From Streptomyces albireticuli (GTDB lineage: Bacteria > Actinomycetota > Actinomycetes > Streptomycetales > Streptomycetaceae): a stretch of 64,000 nucleotides of DNA. A model generated the notes under the pieces. That model searched no databases, was not told the origin of the DNA, and worked only from the letters and a program-made list of their open reading frames with translations. The stretch lies in the NCBI RefSeq assembly GCF_021228125.1, contig NZ_JAJQQS010000005.1:372001-436000 (forward strand), given 5' to 3'. The position numbers and the translations under genes are program-made. Shown here piece after piece: positions 36,464 through 45,317 of this stretch. Numbering within the stretch: the stretch's first letter is position 1; every line of letters starts with the position of its first letter.

Positions 36464-37000
36464 GTGAGCATCGACCCGTCCTCGATTCCGAACTTCGGGG
36501 GCCAGCCCGAACCGCAGGAGACGGGCCCGGCCGGCCCCGTCATCCCCGACCAGGACCTGGTCAAGCAGCTCCTTGAGCAGATGGAGCTGAAGTACGTCGT
36601 GGACGACGAGGGAGACCTCGCCGCACCGTGGGAGCAGTTCCGTACGTACTTCATGTTCCGCGGTGAGGAGGAGCAGCAGGTCTTCTCCGTGCGCACGTTC
36701 TACGACCGTCCGCACGGCATCGAGGAGAAGCTCCGCCTCCTCGAGGTCATCGACGACTGGAACCGCCGCACCCTGTGGCCGAAGGTCTACACCCACACCA
36801 ACGACGACGGCACCGTCCGCCTGATCGGCGAGGCGCAGATGCTGATCGGCGTCGGCGTGTCCCTGGAGCACTTCGTCTCCAGCACGGTCAGCTGGGTCCG
36901 CGCCTCGATCGAGTTCGACAAGTGGCTGATCGAGCAGCTCGGCCTGGAGGCCGACGCCGAGTCCGGTGACGACGAGAAGCCGGGCGACGACCAGGCCTGA
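36464..37000 (+). CDS. YbjN-domain protein
   Basis: The 178-aa product has an N-terminal Pro-rich lead, then the YbjN fold (LEQMELKYVVDDEG, YFMFRGEEEQQVFSVRTFY, NRRTLWPKVYTHTNDDGTVRLIGEAQMLIG), ending in an acidic tail. YbjN proteins resemble type III secretion chaperones in fold and may assist other proteins. GTG 36464 has AAGGGA about 9 nt upstream. Confidence 0.8.
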   Translation: MSIDPSSIPNFGGQPEPQETGPAGPVIPDQDLVKQLLEQMELKYVVDDEGDLAAPWEQFRTYFMFRGEEEQQVFSVRTFYDRPHGIEEKLRLLEVIDDWNRRTLWPKVYTHTNDDGTVRLIGEAQMLIGVGVSLEHFVSSTVSWVRASIEFDKWLIEQLGLEADAESGDDEKPGDDQA

Positions 37001-37046
37001 GCCGCGTCCCCGGGACCTCCGGGCCCTTGCCCGGCCGGTCCCCCGC

Positions 37047-37100
37047 CGGGGCCGGTCTCACGGACGGGGCCGGTCTCACACACGGGACCGGTCTCACATG
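37047..37100. repeat. Three 18-bp tandem units at the glycosyltransferase stop
   Basis: Units of the form CGGGGCCGGTCTCACGGA begin at 37047, 37065 and 37083. The third covers the last codons and stop of the minus-strand gene (37094). Confidence 0.75.
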
Positions 37101-38305
37101 GGCATGCGGGCGACCGTCAGCAGGTACGTCCCGTAGAAGAACGAGAGCCCGGCCAGCGCGCCGACCGTCACGACGACGGTGCGCGGCCGGGCTCTGGCCA
37201 TGGCCACGGCGGCCGGGAGCAGCAGCGGGAAGGCCGGCAGCAGGAAGCGCGGCTTGGACGCGAAGTAGCTGGAGCCGCCGACCGCGATCACGGCGAGCAC
37301 CAGCGCGTAGACGAAGAGGGCCGCGGGCGGCCGGTCGAGCAGCAGCAGGACCAGGCAGACCAGCGCGACCCCGATGACCGCCATGGTCATGTAGTACGCC
37401 ATGGAGTCCCGGCCGGTGATCAGGTGCCGGATGAAGCCCAGCGCGTTCACGCCGAAGTCGAAGCGCGAGCCCCACAGCCGCTGCACCTCGAAGTAGCCGA
37501 AGAGCCCGCCGCCGGAGCGGTACCCGGCCCAGACGATGTATCCGGCCCAGCCCAGCGGGGCGAGCGCCGCGCCCGTCCACACCCGCCAGTCGGCGCGCGA
37601 GCGGCGGTCCTGGCACAGGGTGAGGGCGGCCGCGCACATCACGGCGGCGGCCACCGCGACGGCGTTGGGGCGGGAGAGGCCGGCGAGCAGCGCGAGCACC
37701 CCGGCCCACATCAGGCGGCCGGTGACCGCCGCGTAGAGGGCCCAGACGGCGAGCGCCGTCATCAGCGGCTCGGTGTACGCCATCGACTGCACGATCGCGT
37801 GCGGCAGCAGCCCCCAGAGCACCACGAGCAGCGTGCCCACCCTGCGGCAGTGCAGCAGCTCGCCGACCGCGTAGATGCCCCAGGCCGCCGCTCCGGCCGA
37901 GACCCAGGCGACGAGCAGGCCCGCGGAGACGACGGTCAGCGGCAGGACGACCGTGACGGCGTGGACCAGGCCGGGGAAGAGCGGGAAGAACGCCAGGTCG
38001 TTGAAGACCACGCCGCGGGTGGTGAGCGACGGCAGGACCAGCCCGTAGCCGTGCCGGGCGATGCCCGCGTACCAGATGCCGTCCCAGGAGTGGCCGAGCA
38101 GCGTGCGCGGGTGGCGGCCGATCCACCAGGCCCAGCCGGCCATGATCGCCATGCCGGTCAGCCGGGCGCCCGCGTAGAGCGCGAGCGCCGGCGCGGCCCG
38201 GCGCAGCGCGTCGCGCACCCGGTCGAGGCGGCGCTCGCGGGCGCCGCCCGCCGCGGGACGCGGTTCCGGTGCCTCGCGGACGGGCACGGCGGTGTCGGCT
38301 GACAC
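37094..38305 (-). CDS. Multi-span membrane mannosyltransferase (PIG-V-like, GT-C)
   Basis: The 403-aa product has about ten membrane helices. After the first, the loop HSWDGIWYAGIARHGYGL contains the WD--WY motif of PIG-V-type glycosyltransferases, where the Asp is catalytic. FFPLFPGLV and YTEPLMTALAVWALYA are also family-like. It probably transfers a sugar from a polyprenyl-phosphate donor outside the membrane. GTG 38305 has GGAGGTG about 6 nt upstream. The last codons lie in an 18-bp tandem repeat. Confidence 0.8.
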   Translation of the reverse strand: MSADTAVPVREAPEPRPAAGGARERRLDRVRDALRRAAPALALYAGARLTGMAIMAGWAWWIGRHPRTLLGHSWDGIWYAGIARHGYGLVLPSLTTRGVVFNDLAFFPLFPGLVHAVTVVLPLTVVSAGLLVAWVSAGAAAWGIYAVGELLHCRRVGTLLVVLWGLLPHAIVQSMAYTEPLMTALAVWALYAAVTGRLMWAGVLALLAGLSRPNAVAVAAAVMCAAALTLCQDRRSRADWRVWTGAALAPLGWAGYIVWAGYRSGGGLFGYFEVQRLWGSRFDFGVNALGFIRHLITGRDSMAYYMTMAVIGVALVCLVLLLLDRPPAALFVYALVLAVIAVGGSSYFASKPRFLLPAFPLLLPAAVAMARARPRTVVVTVGALAGLSFFYGTYLLTVARMPM

Positions 38306-38766
38306 GGGGGCACCTCCGGTGCGGACACGGCCCGGCGCCGCGCCGCGGGGCGGCGGGCGGGTCGTGGCCCGGGGACGGGCGGGGGGTCGGGGCGGGTACG
38401 GGCCGGGCGCCGGTCCCGTGCGCACCGCGCGCGGACGACGGCGCCGATCTCGGCATACCGACCATGCGGCGCGCTTCGCGCGCGCGCGACCCGGAACGCC
38501 CGTGGGCGGTGCGCTTTCCACCCGCTCGGCGGGCATCGCGGAGTGTCGGCGCCACCCGGCGCCCGGTGTGTGCTGCGCGCCGGGGTGTTCTGGTCCGCGC
38601 CCCGGGGCCCGCCTATCGTGAGGCCGACTCATGGGCCGGTCGGACGGACATCCGCCGGCCCCACCTACCAAACGGACATCTGCCGAACGAACATCTGCCA
38701 GACGGACATCTGCCAGACGGACATCGACTTACCGACTTGATTCACGGACGTGGAAAGCGGGATCGC
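38306..38766. other. 461-bp divergent intergenic region
   Basis: No gene is supported. The left part is extremely GC-rich. The right part (38650-38766) is AT-richer and holds the 15-bp repeats and presumably the promoter of the aminotransferase gene at 38767. Confidence 0.5.
38674..38725 (+). repeat. 15-bp tandem repeats upstream of the aminotransferase
   Basis: Units GGACATCTGCCGAAC, GAACATCTGCCAGAC and GGACATCTGCCAGAC, plus a partial fourth, end 41 nt before ATG 38767. In the plus frame they read GHLPD-type pentapeptides in line with the aminotransferase frame. Confidence 0.75.
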
Positions 38767-39933
38767 ATGAATTCGGAATGGAGCCCGGCGGCACGGGTGC
38801 GGGGCATGGGCGCGTCGGTCTTCACGGAGATGACGGAGCTCGCCCGGGAGACCGGCGCCGTCAACCTCGGCCAGGGCGTGCCGGAACTGGCCGCCCCCGA
38901 GGGCCTCCTGAAGGACGTCGCGGCGGCGGTCCTCGCGGGCAGCAACCAGTACCCACCCGCCGTGGGCTTCCCGGCGCTGCGCGAGGCGGTCGCCGCGCAC
39001 CAGAGCCGGCGGTACGGACTGGAGTACGACCCGCGGGACGAGGTGCTGGTGACCACGGGCGCCACGGAGGCGATCGCGGCGACGCTGCTGGCGCTGTGCG
39101 ACCCCGGTGACGAGGTGCTCGCCTTCGACCCCTGCTACGACGCCTATCCGGCGGTCGCCCGGTTCGCCGGCGCCACCCTGGTGCCCGTACCGCTGGCGCT
39201 GGAGGACGACACGTTCGCCCTCGACCTGGACGCGCTGCGGGCGGCCGTCACCCCGCGCACACGCGTGCTGATCCTCAACACCCCGCACAACCCGACGGGG
39301 AAGGTCTTCACGGCCGGGGAACTGGCGGCCGTCGCGGGGGTGTGCGAGGAGTACGGGCTGACGGTGGTGACGGACGAGGTGTACGAACACCTCGTCTACG
39401 ACGGGGCGCACCGCTCGATGGCCGCGCTGCCGGGGATGCGGGAACGGACGCTGACCATCTCCTCGGCGGGCAAGACGTTCAACGTCACGGGCTGGAAGGT
39501 CGGCTGGGTGTGCGGCCCGGCGCCGCTGGTCGCGGCGGTCGGCGCGGCGAAGCAGTTCCTGACCTACGCCTCGGGCACGCCGTACCAGGAGGCGCTCGCG
39601 CGGACGCTGGGGGGCGTGGAGGCGTGGGCGGAGGAGCTCAGGCGCACGCTGCGGCGCAACCGCGACCTTCTGAGCGAGGGGCTCACGCGGGCGGGGTTGC
39701 GCCCCTATCGCGCGGAGGCGGGATATTTCGTCCAGGCCGACGTCCGCGCGTGGGGTTACCCGGACGGCGTGCGATTCTGCCGTGAACTCCCGCTGCGCGC
39801 CGGGGTGGTGGCCATTCCCACGTCCGCCTTCTATCTGCGCCCCGACGCGCCCTCCTCTCTCGTGCGTTTCTCGTTCTGCAAGCGTGAAGAATCCGTGCGC
39901 ACGGCCGTGGAGAAGCTGATTCAGGCTATTTGA
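38767..39933 (+). CDS. Class I/II PLP aminotransferase
   Basis: The 388-aa product is a fold-type I aminotransferase: VNLGQGVPEL at the N-terminus, NQYPPAVGFPALREAVA, ILNTPHNPTGKVF, TDEVYEHLVYDG, and the PLP lysine in SSAGKTFNVTGWKVGW. It resembles the kynurenine/glutamine-transaminase and DapC-like groups, so an exact substrate is not assignable. No substrate-linked neighbours are seen. A 15-bp repeat array lies in the leader. Confidence 0.85.
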   Translation: MNSEWSPAARVRGMGASVFTEMTELARETGAVNLGQGVPELAAPEGLLKDVAAAVLAGSNQYPPAVGFPALREAVAAHQSRRYGLEYDPRDEVLVTTGATEAIAATLLALCDPGDEVLAFDPCYDAYPAVARFAGATLVPVPLALEDDTFALDLDALRAAVTPRTRVLILNTPHNPTGKVFTAGELAAVAGVCEEYGLTVVTDEVYEHLVYDGAHRSMAALPGMRERTLTISSAGKTFNVTGWKVGWVCGPAPLVAAVGAAKQFLTYASGTPYQEALARTLGGVEAWAEELRRTLRRNRDLLSEGLTRAGLRPYRAEAGYFVQADVRAWGYPDGVRFCRELPLRAGVVAIPTSAFYLRPDAPSSLVRFSFCKREESVRTAVEKLIQAI

Positions 39934-40271
39934 TCAGGAGATTTGCAGCTGGCCCATGCTTGATCGCATATGCGCCCGGCGGGTTGTGGGCCGCCCGCCG
40001 GTCACATTGATTCTGAACAGTTGAACTGTTCGGCCCTCGCGTGGATGGAAAGCACGATGAGATGGGTAAAAACGCTGTGGGCGCCGCTCAATTCATGATT
40101 CCCTCTCATTCAGAGACACGTTTCCGAGACGACTCCTCTCGGAATCCTCGGAATCACTGTCCTCGGATCCCACGGAACCCCCCTCTGTGGGCATGAGCCG
40201 GCGCACTCGAAGACTCTGGTCCTCCTCGGCGGGCCGGCCCACCCTCCCCTGCGTGCTTGCGGAGCCGACCC
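39934..40271. other. AT-richer intergenic region with a palindrome
   Basis: No gene is seen. A GCCCGGCGGG...CCGCCCGCCGG hairpin (about 39973-40002) may end the aminotransferase transcript. A 17-bp palindrome, GAACAGT-TGA-ACTGTTC, sits at 40015-40031, and CTCGGAATC repeats occur near 40138-40155. Base composition is notably less GC-rich than the surroundings. Confidence 0.5.
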
Positions 40272-40790
40272 ATGCTCACCACCCTCAAGACCACCTACAC
40301 CGATACCCGCGCCGCCGATCTCGCCTGGTGTCTGGGGAAGGACCCCCTCCCCGCGCTGGCCGTCCTCGATCTGCGGCTCGCCGACTCCCAGGTCCAGCTG
40401 CGCCTGCTCGGCGCCTCCCACCAGGTCCTCCTGGAGGAGGGCGACGGCGTCTGCTCGGAGACCGTGGCCTGCCTGCCGGGCAGCGCCACCCCGCTGCCGC
40501 TCGGCGTGGCCAAACGCGTCGGGGCCTGGGAGTACGAGTTCGCCGCGCGGATAGAAACGCTCTCGCGCGGCTCCTTCGCGGGCCGGGCACAGGAGTTGCT
40601 CGCCCTCGTCGCCGAACACCCGTACGGCCTGGCAGGAACCTTTCCGGGCAGCCCGCACGCCTTCACCGCGCTGCTCGCCCAGCGCTGCGAGGGACAGGTC
40701 AGCTGGCGCACCTGGCACGCCTATCCGCAGGAGGGGCGCCTGGTCGCCACCCGTACGCGGGTGGGCGCACGCGCGGCCGCTCCCCTCTAG
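40272..40790 (+). CDS. DUF2617 family protein
   Basis: The 172-aa product matches DUF2617: TYTDTRAADLAWCLG, LRLLGASHQVLLE, GSFAGRAQELLALVAEHPYGLAGTFPGSPHAFTAL (split here), SWRTWHAYPQ. The family has no proven function but regularly neighbours spermidine-synthase-like genes in Streptomyces, as here (next gene at 40896). Start ATG 40272. Confidence 0.85.
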   Translation: MLTTLKTTYTDTRAADLAWCLGKDPLPALAVLDLRLADSQVQLRLLGASHQVLLEEGDGVCSETVACLPGSATPLPLGVAKRVGAWEYEFAARIETLSRGSFAGRAQELLALVAEHPYGLAGTFPGSPHAFTALLAQRCEGQVSWRTWHAYPQEGRLVATRTRVGARAAAPL

Positions 40791-40895
40791 GCCCGCTCCA
40801 GGGCTCGCTCCGCGCTCCCGAACGGTCATGGAACACCTGTAATAAACCCTTGTGGGTGACAAAAGGTTGCCGGATCGTGACGTAGCGTTCCCGGC

Positions 40896-42488
40896 ATGAT
40901 CTACCGCCCGGTACCGGCGCGGCTGCCCGTACCGGCCGGGCTCGGCCGCCTCGTGGTCCTGACCACCGTCTTCGTCTGCGCCGCCTGCGGGTTGGTGTAC
41001 GAGCTGGAGCTGGTCGCCCTGGCCTCGTACCTCATCGGCGACTCCGTCACCCAGGCGTCCGTCGTCCTCTCGGTGATGGTCTTCGCGATGGGCATCGGCT
41101 CGCTGCTCGCCAAGCGCTTACGGAGCCGCGCCGCCCTGGGATTCGCCGCCGTCGAGGCCGCCCTCGCGCTGGTCGGCGGCCTCTCGGCGATGGCGCTCTA
41201 CGCCTGCTTCGCCTGGTTCGGCCAGGCGCGCCTGGCCCTGGTGGGCTTCTCGCTGGCCATCGGGGTGCTGATCGGCGCCGAGGTGCCCCTGCTGATGACG
41301 CTCATCCAGCGCATCCGGCGGCAGGACGCGGGCGGCGCCGTCGCCGACCTCTTCGCCGCCGACTACGTGGGCGCGCTCGTCGGCGGGCTCGCCTTCCCGT
41401 TCCTCCTGCTGCCCGTGCTGGGGCAGTTGACGGGCGCGCTGCTGACCGGCGGGGTCAACGCCGTCGCGGGCGGTGCCCTGGTGCTCTGGCTCTTCCGCGG
41501 CGACCTCAGCGCCCGGGCCCGCTGGGCGCTCCTCGCCGCCAACGGCCTGGTGCTGGCCGTCCTGGCCGTGGGCTCGGCCCTCACCGTCCCCTTCGAACGG
41601 GCCGCGCGCCACGCCGTCTACGGCGGGGACGTGCGGGTGGCCGTGCAGTCGGGCGTGCAGGAGGTCGTGCTCACGGGCGGCGGCCGGAGCGGCCGCCCCC
41701 TCTCCCTCTTCCTGGACGGCAGGCTGAAGGTCTGCGGCGAGGACGAATTCCGGTACCACGAGGCCCTGGTGCACCCCGCGATGACCGGCCCGCACCGCCG
41801 GGTGCTGGTCCTCGGCGGCGGCGACGGCCTCGCCGTCCGCGAACTCCTGCGCTACGGCGACGTCGAGCAGGTCACGGTCGTCGAAGTCGACCCCGCCGTC
41901 CTGCGGTTGGCGCGCACCGACCCCGACCTCGTCGCCCTCAACCGCGCCGCCTACCGCGACCCCCGCGTGCGCGTCGTCGGCGCCGACGCGTTCGAGTGGC
42001 TGCGCGCCCTGCCCGCCGCCGCGCCCCCCTATGACGTGGTGGTCTCCGATCTCCCCGACCCCGGCATCACGTCCAGCACCAAGCTGTACTCCCAGGAGTT
42101 CTACGGCCTGGTGGAGCGCCGGCTGGCCCCCGGCGGCCGGCTCGCGATCCACGCCGGCACGGTCGACGTCCGCCCGCAGGTCTTCTGGACGGTCGACGCC
42201 ACGGTCCGCTCCCTGGGGCTCACCAGCCGGCCGTACCGGGTGAGCGGCAGCGGCTTCACCACCGGCCCCGACCGCACCTCCCGGCGGTCCGGGTCGCACG
42301 GCGGGGGCACGGGCTGGAGCTTCCTGCTGGTCTCCCGCGAGTCCCTGTGGCTGCGGCTGCCGCCGGTGCGGCCGTACCTCCAGTCGCTGTCGCCGAAGGG
42401 GCTGACCGAGGCGTGGCGGGCCGCCGAGCGCGGCCGGGCGCCGGGCATGCCGCCGTCGACGCTGATGCACCCGCGTTACGCGGACTGA
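40896..42488 (+). CDS. Membrane spermidine-synthase-like protein
   Basis: The 530-aa product has seven to eight membrane helices (residues 18-240) fused to a C-terminal aminopropyltransferase-type domain. [15 protein letters not shown] is the decarboxy-SAM loop, [15 protein letters not shown] follows, and the [16 protein letters not shown] stretch holds the catalytic Asp region. The membrane-fused form is common in actinobacteria and its product is not established. TAGCGT 7 nt before ATG 40896 suggests a leaderless mRNA. The final codons form the first unit of a tandem repeat. Confidence 0.85.
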   Translation: MIYRPVPARLPVPAGLGRLVVLTTVFVCAACGLVYELELVALASYLIGDSVTQASVVLSVMVFAMGIGSLLAKRLRSRAALGFAAVEAALALVGGLSAMALYACFAWFGQARLALVGFSLAIGVLIGAEVPLLMTLIQRIRRQDAGGAVADLFAADYVGALVGGLAFPFLLLPVLGQLTGALLTGGVNAVAGGALVLWLFRGDLSARARWALLAANGLVLAVLAVGSALTVPFERAARHAVYGGDVRVAVQSGVQEVVLTGGGRSGRPLSLFLDGRLKVCGEDEFRYHEALVHPAMTGPHRRVLVLGGGDGLAVRELLRYGDVEQVTVVEVDPAVLRLARTDPDLVALNRAAYRDPRVRVVGADAFEWLRALPAAAPPYDVVVSDLPDPGITSSTKLYSQEFYGLVERRLAPGGRLAIHAGTVDVRPQVFWTVDATVRSLGLTSRPYRVSGSGFTTGPDRTSRRSGSHGGGTGWSFLLVSRESLWLRLPPVRPYLQSLSPKGLTEAWRAAERGRAPGMPPSTLMHPRYAD

Positions 42489-42595
42489 GGCGCGTCCCTG
42501 AGGCGCGGCCACGTTACGCGGACCGGGGTGCGTTTCTGAGGCGCGGCCCCGTTACGCGGACCGGGGTGCGTGCCCGTTACTTGGACCGGGGCGCG
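42476..42595. repeat. Tandem repeat starting in the last codons of the 40896 gene
   Basis: Degenerate units beginning GTTACGCGGAC occur at about 42474, 42512, 42550 and 42574. The first unit includes the TGA stop of the upstream gene. Confidence 0.7.
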
Positions 42596-43533
42596 TCACC
42601 CGGCCGTCCTTCACCCGGCCGCTCTTCACCGGGCCCGCCGCCGCGGCGCAGGGCAGTGCGGAAGGCGCCCGGTGAGCAGCCCTCGCGGTGGTGGAAGAAC
42701 TTGGAGAAGTTCGCCGGGTCGTCGAAGCCCACCCGGCCGGCGATCCGGGCCGCCGGCAGATCGCTGTGCGCGAGCAGCCGCTTGGCCTCCAGCATCACCC
42801 GCCGGTCGATGAACTCCTTGGCGCCGACCCCGGCCGCGCACAGCGAGGCGCGCGCGAGGGTGCGGGTGGAGTAGCCGAGGGCACGGGCGTAGTCCGCGAC
42901 CCGGTGGTGCGTGGCGAAGTCGCGCTCGACGGCCGCCCGGAAGCGCACGAAGGTGTCGCCGGGCGCGGGGACGCTGCTGCCGGCGTGGGCCGAGAGGTGG
43001 GCCAGCCGCAGGACCAGCGCGGACAGCAGATGCCGCAGGACGTCGGTGTGCACATCGGCGGGCAGCCCGCCGCCGGTGCGGAAGTCGGACTCCAGATGGC
43101 CCACCGCGCAGAAGACGGCCTCGCGGTCGGGGCCGACCGGCTGCCACAGCACCGGCCGGAAGGGGTCGTCCGCGACGGCCGCCACGGCCGTGCCGGACGG
43201 CAGGAAGCCGGGCTGTACGAGGACGACGACGCCCTCCGGCTCCGACCCCGGCCGCCCCTCGCCGAACTGCTGCACCTGTCCGGGGCGCACCCACAGCACC
43301 GAGCCCGCCTCCAGCCAGTGGCCGGTGAAGTCCACGGTGTGCTCCGCGGCGCCCGACCGGACGGCGATGATCTGGTGGAAGTCCAGCCGCTGCGGTTTGA
43401 CCAGCAGCCCCTCGGGGGCGCGGCGGCGCAGCTCGGCGAGGGTCATCACCTCGACGCCCGCGGGGGTGCCGGGCGGTGCCTTGTAGGCGAGCTCGACGAT
43501 CTCTTCATGTCGCTCGTGTCGCTTTTTCACCAT
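42577..43533 (-). CDS. AraC-family transcriptional regulator
   Basis: The 318-aa product has an N-terminal cupin-like ligand domain (FHQIIAVRSGAAEHTVDF, WVRPGQVQQFGEG) and a C-terminal double helix-turn-helix (LGYSTRTLARASLCAAGVGAKEFI, split; ARIAGRVGFDDPANFSKFFHHREGCSPGAFR). It is divergent from a DsbA-like/oxidoreductase pair (169-nt gap to 43703) and probably controls it. Its stop lies inside the 42476-42595 tandem repeat. Confidence 0.85.
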   Translation of the reverse strand: MVKKRHERHEEIVELAYKAPPGTPAGVEVMTLAELRRRAPEGLLVKPQRLDFHQIIAVRSGAAEHTVDFTGHWLEAGSVLWVRPGQVQQFGEGRPGSEPEGVVVLVQPGFLPSGTAVAAVADDPFRPVLWQPVGPDREAVFCAVGHLESDFRTGGGLPADVHTDVLRHLLSALVLRLAHLSAHAGSSVPAPGDTFVRFRAAVERDFATHHRVADYARALGYSTRTLARASLCAAGVGAKEFIDRRVMLEAKRLLAHSDLPAARIAGRVGFDDPANFSKFFHHREGCSPGAFRTALRRGGGPGEERPGEGRPGDAPRSK

Positions 43534-43702
43534 GAGAAGACCTGAGCGTACCTGGTTGCGCCCTGAAATCGTGCTTAGCTTGGTCGTAACGCACAACAAA
43601 GAGTGTGCGGGGCCCCGCAGCCGGCCCACAGCCTCCGCGAACGGCCCACACCCCCCACAGACGGCACGCGGAAGCGACCACGGACGGAATCCAGGGAAAG
43701 AC

Positions 43703-44326
43703 ATGGCACAGCACCGGCTCACCTACGCATTCGACGCCTACTGCGGCTGGTGTTACGGCTTCGGACCCACGATCCGGGAGTTCGCCGCCGCGAACGCCGA
43801 CCGCATCGAACTGACCGTCCTCAACGGCGGGCTCTTCACCGGCCCCCGGGCCCAGCCCGTCAGCGCGTACCCCTACATCCCGCAGGCGGACGCCCGGATC
43901 GGCGAGCTGACCGGCGCGGTCTTCGGCGAGGGCTACGCGAGGGCCTTCGCCGACGGCACGGCCGTCCTCGACTCGGCCGACGCCGCGGCGGCCCTCGTCG
44001 CCCTGCGGCAGCAGGCCCCCGAGAGGACACTGGAGTTCGCGGGCGCGCTGCAGCGTGCCTGGTACGTCGACGGGCGCCCGCTCTCCGACCCGGCCACGGT
44101 GCGCGCGGTCGCCGAGGCGGCGGGCGGTGTGGACGCCGACGCGGTGGTCGCCGCCCATGCCGACCCCGCCACCCGCCGCACGGCGGAGGCGGACTTCCGC
44201 GAGGTCCGGCGGCTCGGCGTCGACAGCTTCCCCACCTTGCTGCTGCACACGCCCGGCGGGGTCCGGCGGCTCGGCGGCCCGATGTCCGACGCGCGGACGC
44301 TGACCCGTGCCCTCGACCGGCACTGA
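43703..44326 (+). CDS. DsbA-family (FrnE-like) thioredoxin-fold protein
   Basis: The 207-aa product has a CxxC at the N-terminus (FDAYCGWCYGF) and the ending SFPTLLL with the cis-Pro typical of thioredoxin folds. No signal peptide is present, so it is cytoplasmic, like FrnE-type proteins used in oxidative stress. AGGGAAAG precedes ATG 43703. It is followed by an NAD(P)-binding oxidoreductase gene 64 nt later. Confidence 0.85.
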   Translation: MAQHRLTYAFDAYCGWCYGFGPTIREFAAANADRIELTVLNGGLFTGPRAQPVSAYPYIPQADARIGELTGAVFGEGYARAFADGTAVLDSADAAAALVALRQQAPERTLEFAGALQRAWYVDGRPLSDPATVRAVAEAAGGVDADAVVAAHADPATRRTAEADFREVRRLGVDSFPTLLLHTPGGVRRLGGPMSDARTLTRALDRH

Positions 44327-44390
44327 ACCGGCACTGACCTTCCTGACCTTCCCTCCCTCCACACCCCTCTCTCTCCCTAAGGAGCTCCCC

Positions 44391-45041
44391 ATGGCGAAGA
44401 TCGCTCTCTTCGGTGCCAACGGCACGATCGGCGGCCGCGTGCTGCGCGAGGCGCTGGACCGCGGCCACCAGGTCACGGCCGTCGTCCGCGACCCCGCCAA
44501 GGTCACCGAGACCCACGCCAACCTGACCGTCACCAAGGGCGACGTCCTCGACCCGGCGTCGGTGACCGCGGCGGCCCAGGGCCAGGACGTCGTCATCAGC
44601 GCCGTCGGCGGCGGTGACGGCCCCGGCCATGTCGCGACCATCGAGCCGGCCGCGAAGTCCCTGGTCGCCGGTGTGCGCGCGGTCGGCGCCGACGCCCCCC
44701 GGCTGATCGCGGTCGGTGGCGCGGGCTCGCTCCGCACCCCCGACGGCAAGCAGGTCTGGGACGCCGAGGGCCTCCCCGAGTTCCTCCTCCAGATCATGCA
44801 CGCGCACGGCGACGCGCTGGACTTCTACCGCACCGTCACCGACGTCCGCTGGACCAACGTCAGCCCCGCCGGGCTGATCGAGCCGGGCGAGCGCACGGGC
44901 GCGTACCGCGTCGGCCTGGAGGACCTCGTGACCGACGAGAACGGCAAGAGCCGCGTCTCCACCGAGGACTACGCCGTGGCCCTGATCGACGAGGTCGAGA
45001 AGCCGCAGCACATCGGTGAGCGCTTCACCGTGGCGTACTGA
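44391..45041 (+). CDS. NAD(P)-binding oxidoreductase (NmrA/SDR-a5-like)
   Basis: The 216-aa product starts MAKIALFGANGTIGGRVLREAL, the dinucleotide loop of atypical SDRs. GDVLDPASV and VVISAVGGGDG are further family positions, and TNVSPAGLIEPGERTG precedes a short C-terminus. The usual active-site Tyr-Lys pair is not evident, as in regulator-like NmrA proteins. AAGGAG lies upstream of ATG 44391. It probably shares a transcript with the DsbA-like gene and a regulator with the AraC gene. Confidence 0.85.
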   Translation: MAKIALFGANGTIGGRVLREALDRGHQVTAVVRDPAKVTETHANLTVTKGDVLDPASVTAAAQGQDVVISAVGGGDGPGHVATIEPAAKSLVAGVRAVGADAPRLIAVGGAGSLRTPDGKQVWDAEGLPEFLLQIMHAHGDALDFYRTVTDVRWTNVSPAGLIEPGERTGAYRVGLEDLVTDENGKSRVSTEDYAVALIDEVEKPQHIGERFTVAY

Positions 45042-45045
45042 TCCC

Positions 45046-45137
45046 GCGGCCGGTTCCGGGACCGCCCCCCGCGGCCGGTTCCGGGACCGCCCCCCCCCGC
45101 GGCCGGTTCCGGGGCTGCCCCCGGGACCGGTTCCGCG
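45046..45137. repeat. Tandem GCGGCCGGTTCCGGGACC repeats after the 44391 gene
   Basis: Units begin at 45046, 45071 and 45099, with a partial fourth at about 45123. They start directly after the stop at 45041. A run of nine C residues (45090-45098) lies between the second and third. Confidence 0.75.
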
Positions 45138-45317
45138 TACCGCTCGCGCGTACCGATCGCCGTACGCGCCCGGTAGCGCGCCCGGGCCGCACCCCTGCCG
45201 GTGCGGCCCGTCGCGGTACCGACCCGCCCGGGCCCCGTACCCCCACCTGCCGAAGTCCGACGGAAAGTTCGACCGGAGAGGCAAGGGTTCGGGGCCTGAT
45301 GGGTAGGCTCGCTTGTC

